A stretch of DNA of 64,000 bases. It comes from Mesostigma viride. Its lineage: Eukaryota > Streptophyta > Mesostigmatophyceae > Mesostigmatales > Mesostigmataceae. Location: NCBI GenBank assembly GCA_009746045.1, contig RPFO01000065.1, positions 477,071 to 541,070 on the forward strand, in the 5' to 3' direction. Position numbers and translations under genes: made by a program. This document shows positions 41,701 to 53,700 of the stretch, piece by piece. The notes beneath the pieces were generated by a model. The model saw nothing but the letters and a program-made list of their open reading frames with translations. It was not told the origin of the DNA and ran no database searches. The stretch's first letter is position 1. Every line of letters begins with the position of its first letter.

Positions 41701-44700
41701 GAGGGGGGTGACTTGTGCCAGAAATATATCTGTTCATAAAACTTCTGAAAGCTAGCGGCATGTACCCTGGCCCTAGCGCACAATGGGGCACAAGATGATG
41801 CGAGGGGTTGTTCGCAAGGTACCATGTGCTTGTGGGAAGTATCAGCACCGTAGGAATACAAGCGTAGTATAGGGGTGATGGCAGCACATGAGGGACAATG
41901 AGCAATGCCTTGCCCGTGCTAGGGGTGCCCTGTGCTGCGCGCGCTCTAATCTCACCTGCTGGGTGATACCTGGGCCGCTAGCAAGATCGCTTTGCTTCGG
42001 TATGTTGCATACGAACGATGGACGATAGATATAGACAATAGGAGTACACCATCGCGATGTGCCAGCCATGGCCGCCAAGGCTCGCTGCGTTGAGCGCGCG
42101 TCATCACAGGCTGCCTTTGAGGGGACCACGTATGCGCCTTGCTCCAGCCCTCCCATTACGTGCCTACTAACAAAACCATGTGTATAGCACACTGCTAGCA
42201 TGCATATATTCTTTGATATGTGTGTGTATAGCCCCTAAGAGATCTGGGTGAAAATGGCTGACGGCGGTATGGCTGACGGCGGAGCTCAGATCTTTTGCGT
42301 CTGAGCCCCAAATTCGGTCAGACCACTTGCATTCAATGCGCTTTATTCAGACGTACACGCCAGTATAATCGGTTACGGCTGAAACGCAGTATTGCCAAAG
42401 TTATCACGTGACATACCAGCTGACTCACGAGTCTCATTTAGCCATAAACATGTGTGCCTACGATGTGCCACACTCCAGATGATGCTTAGTTTTATTTAGT
42501 TATGCTGTGCCCATGCAGAGAGCTGCTCTCTGCTAAGATGCCACGCTCTAGCTTTTGTATAGCGCTATGATGACCTTCCCCCACATGGCATGCTCCCCCT
42601 TAGCTGGGCATAGCGTGATAGACCATGAGGGTGCGGGTGCCCTGGTGCACCTAGAGCAAGGTTAGCTTACATTCCCACCCTTGCATGAAGTAGCCTAGGA
42701 TGTATTAAAAGCCATATGCCCCTTCTCAGGGATATGTGCTACATTTACTCCCAACGGAGTGATGTTCCTAATTAATTAATTAATTAATTAATTAATAGCA
42801 CACTGCTAGCATGCATTTATTCTTTGATATGTGTGTACCATGAAACAAAACTGTGTATAGCACACTGCTAGCATGCATATATTCTTTGATATGTGTGTGT
42901 ATAGCACACTGCTAGCATGCATATATCCTTTGATATGTGTGTGTATAGCACACTGCTAGCATGCATATATTCTTTGATATGTGTGTGTATAGCACACTGC
43001 TAGCATGCATATATTCTTTGATATGTGTGTGTATAGCACGCTGCTAGCATGCATATATCCTTTGATATGTGTGTGTATAGCACACTGCTAGCATGCATAT
43101 AATCTTTGATATGTGTGTACTTGTACAATGTGGTTCCTATGAAAACCTGGTAGCGCTTGGTGCCGGCTTGCCCATGCACCGTGGTGTGCCCACGAGCCCA
43201 CGCGCATGTCTGTGGCGTCTGCTACGGTTGCATGCACCGGTGCGTCATGGCATGCGTCCTAGGGTGTCATGACCTGCGTCCAAGTGCTTCGCAAAGCAAC
43301 GGTTGGTGTCCGACCATGCGGGGCGGAGTTGGCCATGGGAAGCAGCAACCACACATACTTGTTGCGGGGATGACAAGCCGCCCGAGATGCCAGAGGGAAG
43401 GGCTGTGTGTGGCAGCGGGCATGCACGTGGGGCAGCGGGCGTGCGCGTGGGGCAGCGGGAGTGCACGTGTGATAAGCTGCAGGCGACGGCTGTGCGTGGC
43501 TGTGGGGCAGCATCTGCATGTGATGTCCCGGTACAGGTCTCCGCGTAACACCTGTTTCGCCTAGCATGTGGTACGCGCAGACCGGCATCTGGACGCTGTC
43601 ACAGTCGCTGACTCGCCGGCGGTTGGCCTCATGGCGGCCTTTACGCGGCACTTGTGCGTGCCGGGTGCTCACCGCGCTGGAGGAGCAGAGTACGAGACAA
43701 ATGGAGATGAACGCAAGCTCTTTAAACCGTGTCATCTGTCAGGCACGGACTGCCTGCCAGGACGATGCCTGCTCTCTTGGTGATACTTCTCAAACTATGA
43801 TGTCCATTTTTAATAGAAATTGTTAATATGTGTCCACCCTGGCCTTTACCCCCGCAGGTCCCTGTCTACTTGGCAGAGATCGCTCCCGCACACCTGCGGG
43901 GTACCCTGGGCTCCGTCAATCAAGTAAGGAAGGAAGCGGGCGGTTCCTAGTAGTCCTAGTGGCCATGCTTGCGTGCACGATGCTTGCGTGCACAAGCCGT
44001 GTTGATCGTTCGTGGATTGCATATGGGGGCTGTTGTGATTTATTTTGAAAATCGGAATCAAGTCCTACTGCGAATTACCAACCCTTAACGCAGGTTTTTC
44101 CTTTGCGAATCCACTGCGCTAGCTGGACATCACCGTGTTTGCCAATTCTGTTAACTTCTGCGTGTGTTCAAGTCCTCCACCCTTGTCATCATTTCATAGC
44201 CTGTAATCCCCCATCTGCCATTTTGGGCACTGCTGGCTTTTGATGTATTTTCGCGCCTGGCCACATCGCTAGGCCAGCTCGTGTTGCCCACTTCATGATG
44301 GCCTTACAGATCCAGGTTGGCATGCTGAGCCCCCGTTGGTTTCTTGTGGGTCGTCGGTGCGTGCAGTTCGGCGTCGTCACAGGGATACTTGCCGTCTACC
44401 TCGCAGGGATGGCCCTCAGGTGGCGGCAGCTGGCGTTGCTAGGTATGACTGCTTTCTTCTTCTTCTTCTTCTTCTTCTTCTTCTTCTTCTTCTCCTCCTC
44501 CTCCTCCTCCTCCTCCTCCTCCTCCTCCTCCTCCTCCTCCTCCTCCTCCTCCTCCTCCTCCTCCTCCTCCTCCTCCTCCTCCTCCTCCTCCTCCTCCTCC
44601 TCCTCCTCCTCCTCCTCCTCCTCCTCCTCCTCCTCCTCCTCCTCCTCCTCCTCCTCCTCCTCCTCCTCCTCCTCCTTCTTCTTCTTCTTCTTCTTCTTCT

Positions 44701-47700
44701 TCTTCTTCTTCTTCTTCTTCTTCTTCTTCTTCTTCTTCTTCTTCTTCTTCTTCTTCTTCTTCTTCATGGTCCCCCTTGGCCTTGGAAGACCCGTGTTCCG
44801 CAGGTGCAGTGTAGACACATGATTTGCTGGTGTGCACCTCTCGAGGCATGTCCTCCATCCGCAGAAAGCGCTGTTCTCAATACCGGTTGCTTTGCGGTCG
44901 CACAACCGTTGTCATGGCAGCATGATCATTGTAATGTCATCGCCCTGCATTGAGCCTTTTCCATTGGGCACCAACTAGTCTCCGCCACCGCCTTGGAACC
45001 GGTTGTGGAAAGACAGCTCCGAGGGTTCAGAGGCAGATCACTGCCTGGAGTTGGCTCGATCTTTGTTTTCTGTGTCAGGCCCATCTGGGCTCATTAGTTT
45101 ACCGCAAACGTTCCCGAATGTGATGACCACCGAAGGATGGAGGACACCTTACCGAATGGGCAGACCCCTCGATGCAGGACATGGCCCTACTGATCCATAT
45201 ACTTTGAACCGGTTGGGCTTTTTTAACGAAGCTGTTTTCCTTAGGCACTCTTCACCATTTGAGATCTGAGCGGTCATAAGGTCATAAGATGGCGACTATT
45301 GCCGCTTCCGCATACAATTACCCGTGGTAGGCTAGCAAGCACACCGCTCTGGTCCACCCATCAAACTAAATTAATCTAGAAAACATTTCCCTGATAAAAA
45401 CTAACATGACGAAGGGGTGCTGTGTCTCTCACCGCATGCAGCGGACCTCATTTGCAGTTGCCTTACATCCCGTGGGCCCTCTCTTTGCCCTCCCTTTGCC
45501 CTCCCTTTCCCCTCTCCTTGCCCTCCCCTTGCCCTCCCCTTGTGCTCCCCTTGCCCTCCCCTTGCCCACCCCTTGCCCTCCCCTTGCCCTCCCCTTGCGC
45601 TCTCCTCGCCCTCCCCTTGCCCTCCCCTTGCCCTCCCCTTGCCCTCCCCTTGCCCTCCCCTTGCCCTCCCCTTGCCCTCCCCTTGCCCTCCCCTTGCCCT
45701 CCCCTTGCCCTCCCTTGCCCACCCCTTGCCCTCCCCTTGCCCTCCCCTTGCCCTCCCCTTGCCCTCCCCTTGCCCTCCCCTTGCCCTCCCCTTGCCCTCC
45801 CCTTGCCCTCCCTTGCCCTCCCTTGCCCTCCCCTTGCCCTCCCCTTGCCCTCCCCTTGCCCTCCCTTGCCCTCCCCTTGCCCTCCCCTGCCCTCCCTTGC
45901 CCTCCCTTGCCCTCCCCTTGCCCTCCCCTTGCCCTCCCCTTGCCCTCCCCTTGCCCTCCCCTTGCCCTCCCCTTGCCCTCCCCTTGCCCTCCCCTTGCCC
46001 TCCCCTTGCCCTCCCCTTGCCCTCCCCTTGCCCTCCCCTTGCCGTCCCCTTGCCCTCCCCTTGCCCTCCCCTTGCCCTCCCCTTGCCCTCCCCTTGCCCT
46101 CCCCTTGCCCTCCCCTTGCCCTCCCCTTGCCCTCCCCTTGCCCTCCCCTTGCCCTCCCCTTGCCCTCCCCTTGCCCTCCCCTTGCAGGCACAGCCCTCTC
46201 AGGTGTACTGCTGGTGGGAACGTTCTTCCTCCCTGAGACGCCGTACTGGCTGGTGAGTGCATGGGCTGGAGGGCGCATCGGCTAATGAGTGTAACCAGGC
46301 CAGCTAGCCAGGTGACATACGGCAGCAGATGACCGCTGGGGCAGTCATGTCGCTCGCGATGCGTCGCGGCTTACCGTGTAATTTATGACGGGGCCCATCA
46401 AATGTATGTCGGCCACAGCTCAAATGCACGTGCAGAGCAGAGGGTGTACTCAGTGGCTTGCCTTGTACTGCATGCTTCATATTGCTTCACATTGCCTTGT
46501 ACTGCATCATGCCCTCGCTTCCCTTGGCCGCATCCATCTGTGCCTCGCAGCGGCCTTCCGGGCACTACACAAAAGCACACCCATCCAATTTGTCGCCTCT
46601 TTTATCCAGCCATTCACGTTCAGCTGCCTGTGTGGGTAACGCCACGGGGTACAGCAATCGAATAGGCACTTCTATCCTTCTGGGATAGCATGTGTTGTTT
46701 TTCTCCCTTCGCCTGCCCTTGATGCTGACAGCCAACAGCATGGGCTCCGTCCATAAACGTTCTCCTTGTCATGCAGCGTGAATGTTGGGCACTGCAATGG
46801 ACACCTCATAAAGCTCATGGGATGTGAGTGCCCTGAGCTGATGCACTCTTAACGAACTTGTCATCAACGTCCCTGTGTCCCCCCCACCCCGCGGGCAGCT
46901 CTCCCACGGCCACCCCGGGCGCGCCAAGGAGGCCAAGAAGAGGCTGCAAGGGAGCCCCTCCCTCAGCTTGGTTGACGAGGAGGAGGGCGACAAGGTGGAG
47001 GTGAGGCTGTGGATGACAAGGTGGTATTGGTCGCATAAGCAGGTTGGCCAGGTGAGTATGTGGACAACAAGGGGAAGGTGGGTGGGCGAATGACAAAGGT
47101 GGAGGTGGGTGGGTGCATATTAAGGGGGAGGTGGGTGGGTGGATGACAGTGTGGTGGGGGCAGGCAGATCAAATGCTGGACGTGGATGGGCGCATGAATC
47201 GGTGGAGGTGGGCGGGCGGGCAGGGATGGCCATAGCAGCTGGGCGTGCATGTTCTGACGATAGTGGCTGTACCATACGGACGGCTTTCGTCTGTTAGCGT
47301 CCCTGGGTGTCAGCACCAGGTGGGTGTTTGGATGTCTGTGTGCACCTGCTTTGTTTCTGAGGCCGGTCTGCGAGGCCGGTTCGGCATGCGCCTTGCCTCC
47401 ATGGAAGCGTGTGCGATGGCGTTGATGAATTCACGTGGATGCGTGTACATGCACGTACGCGTGTGCGCCCGCCGCGGTGCATGTCTGTGTGTGGGTGCAT
47501 GTCTGTTTGTGGGTGCATACGCCAGTTGCAAGGCCCGTGTGAATGCTGGCATTGACGTGGATGGGCATGTGTGTGATGTGCCTACCTTGTACATGGATTG
47601 TGCAGGCCCCCGATGCCCAGGCCGAGGGAGGACGTTCGACAGCGCGCCTCGTTGACCTATTTTCATCACGGAATATTCGTCCCGTGACGGTATGCGGCGC

Positions 47701-50700
47701 CCTGCGAACTCTGCTGTTCGGCTTTGCACTTCATAGGACCCGCTCATGCCCTCTTCTCCGCCAATCACTTCCGCGGACAGGGAAGGGCGTAAACATCGGC
47801 ATGCTGTTGTGGTTTCGGGTCGTGGCATGAAATTTTCGGGGTGGGGCACAGGGCCTACACGGTTTGTTGGGGTGCTGGCATGGACGCCGAGGTGGGATGC
47901 ATTGGAATGACCCAAGGTGGGCCACATGTGTGTGTGTGCGTACGTGACAAGCTTGGGTACACGTGCGTGAGCGGGTATGTGCCAGGCACTCAGGCTTAGG
48001 TACGTGACAAGCCTGCGGTGTTGACTGCGTTAAAGAGCCCTAACCCCCGCTCGCATGCACAAGCAGATTGGATTGCATGTTTAGGTAGTACAGTGAGCAG
48101 ACCTTTTTGGGTTGTTATGCTTCATGCCTAGCTTTTTGACAAGGGAGGGGTCATGTGGCTGACCTGACTTGGCCACCGCTGGATCACGAGCATATCACAA
48201 AGACAAAATCATCACTGCCATTTAACTCCAAGAATACATGGCACACGGGCTACAGTGTACTAAATTGATCATGCAGCGCAGCATAGTGGGTGCCATGACT
48301 ACGCCTCTGTCCATGCACCGCGCTTGTCCGCCTCAGGTGGGCATCCTGCTGATGATCTTCCAACAATTCAGCGGCATCAACGCCGTCATCTTCTACTCGG
48401 GCGACATCTTCAGGAAAGCCGGTACGGGGTCCCATATTGTCGCCACATTTCGGTGTTGATGGTGTCACACACGGCAGTGGCCACCGCGTGGGATTATAGG
48501 ATTGACTAGGTTGACGTTGTAAACCGTCTATGATCATGTCGTAGAGTGGCTGCGTTGAGTGTGCAGAATGGCTGTATTCATAGAGCGGTGTGTGGACCGG
48601 TTGTGGATGGACGGGACTCGCTTGCTAATCCCGTGTGCATGCTTGAATCCCCCCCGATGGGTTCCCAGCCATCATGCGCGCGTTGAACGTTTGGCTATCA
48701 GTGCTGTCACTGCGTGTGGGCTGCCTAACCCATCCCTGTGGGGGGCCCTTCATACCGAAGTTGATGTAGTACAACTAAGAACTGCCGGTCGGGCCTGTTT
48801 GCGATGCTTGCCACCTCCTTTGGCACTCCCCTGTACGCAAGTCACCTGACGGCGCAATTATCTGGGCAACACATGATTTTCTGTCTTGAAGGCCTATACC
48901 TTTGCGGTGTTGTCTGGGATCACTAGGCGCTGCCTGTGTTTTCCTGGACACCTTGAATAGATAATAACAACCCCCTTTTCTTCTCTTGCACTCATCCGTA
49001 TGTCTTCTTCCCTGACTGTGCAGGCGTGACATCTGCCAACTCGGCGGCCATGGTTGTCGCCATCATCCAGGTATGACACAGCATGCCGCGTTTAAGGGTG
49101 TATGCCCTACCATGATGCAGCATTGATAGCTTGTCAGAGGAGATGTGGGACGAGCGGTTGGGCTTGCCTCCATGCTTTGCGCTGCCTTCCAAGGGGGGGG
49201 GGGTACCTACGTTTCTGGAACAAGAAGTTCGACCTTCTGCTTGTGCATACTTTTATGAAGGGAGGATTTATGCTGGCTGCCACCAAGCTGCTGCAATGGC
49301 AACCGTGTACGAATGCTCCTGTGTGACCGCGAGATGTATCCACGGGTTGCTTGCAGCCGGCACGCAGAAAAGCCATGCCAGATGGCACGCTCCCCACCCT
49401 CTTGTTTGGTGCATGACCGCAGCCGCACGATCCATGCTGTCCTCTCGTGCGCGCGTGCCTCCCCTCCTCTCGTGCGTGCGTGCCTCCCCTCCTCTCGCGC
49501 GCTCGGGCCTCCCGTTATGAAGGGATGGGCTGCCCAAGCTGCCCAAATCCTCCGCGCCTATCACTTACGTGGGTGGGCGTACGTGTGGATACGTCCGGGT
49601 GGGCACGTTTGGGTGAAATCCTGCATGTCTTTCTGCTGGTCTGCGTGCACGGGACCGTGTTCCACCAGTTTCCTTGTGCTCACCTTCTCATGGTCATTGT
49701 TTGGTTGCGACCTTGCCCCTGCCAGGTGGCGATGACAGGCATTGCGGTCTGGTTGATGGACCGGGCGGGCCGGAGGGTGCTGCTGCTGGTGGGTGCCCCC
49801 CGGTATCACCGCACTGTCGTTGGATGAACTTTCGGCTTGTCACTCTGTTGCCTGGTTGTGGAGCTGTCATGGCTAACTTTGCAGCCATGCTCCATGGAAG
49901 TTTGTCACTTATAATAGACACAGAGCGATCTAGCGATCGCCCGTAGTGTCGCTGCGTTGATACGAGCGATCGCTAGGGCAGCTAGAAGCAATCACGCGGA
50001 CTGCTAGACTGCATGCCTGCCAGACCACGATGGCGCACATTGCGGTGGGCAAGTGCCTGCGTCGTCCCAGCTGCCTATCAACAGCGTTGCAGGGCAGTGA
50101 GCACAGTACTGTATCCAAAAGGATCGATGATTGCATCTCGACTATATGCTGTGGCTTGGAAGCTCTCTGGCTTGTCATCCCTGGCAAGACAAAGATACGC
50201 CCCTTACCTTGGTTCCAAAGACAAAGATACTCCCCCGTCCTTGGAGCCAAGGCATATCTATTCCTGTATCTCTTCGCGTATCTCTTGGCGTATCTCTTCG
50301 CGTATCTCTTCGCGAGTCTTTGTCTTTGGTTCCTCGGCACGGGGCATATCTTCGTCGTTGCAACCAAAGCTAGAGATAACCTGTGGGGCCACCTGCGACG
50401 ATGCTATGAATTCTGCCACCCCCGCTGGCTGCGCCCCTGTGACGGCCATGAAATGTGTTTGCTGAAGTTGTCCTTAGAAACAATGCGCGTGCAGCGTATC
50501 TTCTGACCAAGACTCGCGTCCGGCGATCATCGCACTAGCTATCGATGGAGTTTGCCCAAGCTTGCCAACCGAGCGTATTTTCTGAGCGTATATCTATATC
50601 CGAACGTTCATGGGAATTTTTCTTTGTCCGGCTTGGTAACGTACGGTTTATGACCGAAATGGTTACAGCGGCTCCATGTGCGGGTCATTTTTTTGTGCGT

Positions 50701-53700
50701 CCTTTTTGGGCGGGCTGGCATTAAGGGGAGGTGGCACCCCAAAACCCTTCAAAATTGACCTATGCTAATATCACTTGAAATTCATTTGCACAATGCTAAG
50801 TTATGATTGGGGGCACTAAATAACATCTCTAGTGAGTTGTCCATGCACTTGCTGGGGGTACTACCCCCATATATACGCCAATAATGCGCTATAAATAGCA
50901 AAAGACGCTAATTAGGGCTGGGTATGCCCCAGCCAATGCACACATTTATTTGCAAAACTGTCTGCAGCGTTTTTAGTTCCCTGAGTTTGTAGCTTGCTGA
51001 GCTATTTACATCATGGAAAGGGCAAAACCTCGAACAGTTATTAATTTCCCCGCAAAACGACCCTTTTTTTACCGGACATTGGGAATAACTTTTTATAAAC
51101 ACGTCAAAAAAATACCTTTTTCTGCAGCGAAAATCCGTCTAACAGGGGGACAACTGTCTTCCAAGTCCCAGGTCATTCCGACAAGTCTAGCTCAAGTTAT
51201 AAAGTTAAACGTGCTAAAACCTGAACATACGCTAAAGGAGGTTTTTCTTTGTACAAGGCCAGTTAGGCATGATGTTTTCCATCCAAAAAGCCTGAAAGCA
51301 TGCCCTACTCGATCACAAAACATAAGCAAACAGCTAGGCACCTCATCTGCCCTCACCTGCCCTCGGCATGGCCAACCTTGCCAGCCCAAGCATAGCAACA
51401 CGATCGTTAGGCATACATGCCAAGAGAGCATACACAATAGTCAACCCAAGGTTACCTTGTAAACTTCATGATTAGAACTCAGCAAATCTATGACCAAAAG
51501 CACATATAAAGAACTCTTGCACACTGAAGACGACACATGCTCAAGGTTTGGGGTCACTGTGACACGCACTGATGGGTTCCCTAGACGACCACCTGACAGG
51601 CGCTAAGGACCACTCAGTAACCAAGTAAACACAATTACACTTCACATGCCATCCAACATGCATCAAATACATGCTGAATATGTTATGAAGTACAAAGGGG
51701 TGGCCACACACCTCATACACCTTCACCCTGCCAGACATATGAGCATGTGAATAGCAATAATGATGATGGCACTAAAATGCCTAACCAGCATTATGTATGT
51801 TTCTCCCAGGTTAGAGTGTAAGGTTTATGCCAACCAAGCTAATCAACACAGAAACAACTACGTCACTGCCCTACCTGAGATGGGCAACAAACTGGAACTA
51901 TGGAGGGCAAGGAACCGAGGAGATCATGGCATACAAAGCTTGCATGAAGTCAACCATGTCAACCATGGTTGGTTCAGCACATCGCAGTCTTTTCACATCA
52001 TCATATCAAGGGAAAGCTCAAATAAACCAATGGTGGCAGCTATCTACATGCAGTCACACAAATGCAATATCTCCAACATGATCGTCAATAAAACACTTCC
52101 TCCCCTGCACGATAAAATGGAAAGAAACCATTGGCGGTCCTCCAGCGCATGAGCGCTGTGATGCCGCTGCGAAGAGAGGGTGCGTCACTCTCACACAACA
52201 AGAAGCGTCCATACGCACACCATCCTTGCCAGAACACGTTTTATGAAATGCCTTAAACCTTCCCGAGAAGCTATAGGCTTCGACTGAAGCGGCCCTGACC
52301 ACGACATCAACGAAAACAATCTAAAGCTGCCAGGTATTCGGCAAGCAACGGCGAGCTAGCTGGCGGAAACTGCCCAAAAAGAACGCAAAAACCTTCGAAC
52401 GATGAGCTCATAGAAGAAAGAACTGATAGCACATAACATTCACGACAAATATCTACCTTGACCTCGCAGATCCCTCGCTCAGGCGCGCAACAACGGCCGT
52501 TCTTCCATGGAAGGTTCCGACATGCACTGCGCAGGCCTGAAGAATTACTTACCGAGAATGGCCGAAAATGTAGCAAAAAGCACCAGTTCGGTTTGGAATT
52601 CAATGCTACCGATATTAATGCATCCTTCACGATCAAAAAGACCCCCAAAACTGAGAATTTACTGCCGCTATCACGAATTCTATTGATTCCGCGCGACCAA
52701 AAAATGCAGTTTACCCCCCATGCCGATGGCAGTAAAAGAAAGCAGCGATATTGTAAACCAGCTACTTGCCGCCACAACCCAACATCATTAAATCATCGTA
52801 TTCAACATTCGAGCAATTTTTTTGCATTTCTCTAGCCCTACATTGCTAGTTTCGCCTAAACGCAGTCGCCATGGCCACTTCCGCAAGGGGTGCGCCCACC
52901 GTGCACCCACTTTTCACGGTACGGCTGGTACCGCGAATTTTTTGGCGCGGAAAATATTCGGCGCGCCACGTCCCCTTAAGGCGCCTTACTGAAATGCTGC
53001 CGGAATTTCAGGCAGGGCAAACGATGGCGGCGGTGGGTCGGCGCAAGGTGCATAGTCAGCACCCACCAGCGGGGCAGCACACAGGTTCATGGGTGCGAAC
53101 ACGAGCAACATTCGCCGGTGTGCCTCCTGCCAGGACGGACCATGCACGTGGGGGATCCGATACACCCCGCCGACAAGAAACCGTGCCGCCGACTAGATAC
53201 CTGAAACCGTGCCGCCGACTAGAAACCTGAAACCGTGCCGCCGACTAGAAACCTGAAATCGTACAGCCGACTAGAAACCTGAAACCGTACTGCCGACAAG
53301 AAACCTGAAACCGTACCGCCGACTAGAAACCTGAAACCGTACCGCCGACTAGAAACCTGAAACCGTACCGCCGACAAGAAACCTGAAACCGTACCGCATG
53401 ATCATCCTCGTGGTCGGTCGCCGTGGCACGAACCATACAGCCGTCGCCAACGATGTTGATGATAACGATGTTGATGAAAGGAGACGGGCTTGAGCGTCAC
53501 TAAGGGCAGCTTCCTTGTGGGGCAACACGCCCAGTTCATCACGAAGAGGCGCAACAGTACAGCTGGTGCGATCCCAGGACATGGCTTGTACCCTGACTTG
53601 CACCAGCGGCACTGTTGTCCGTCTTGGTGACAAATTGCGCGTGTCGCCCCACCGGGAAGCTGCCTTTGGTAACTCTCAAGCCCTTCTCCTTTTGGATGTC

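Noticed and set aside
44295-44953. Poly-Ser, poly-Leu, poly-Phe, poly-Glu and poly-Gly open frames
   Set aside because: All arise from the (TTC/TCC)n microsatellite, which lies within intron 7.
45406-46285. Long Pro/Leu- and Gly/Arg-rich frames on both strands
   Set aside because: Products of the 12-bp minisatellite; open in all six frames because the unit has no stops.
51013-52777. Nested gene in transporter intron 13
   Set aside because: The frames show no family resemblance and no consistent codon pattern; insufficient to call.
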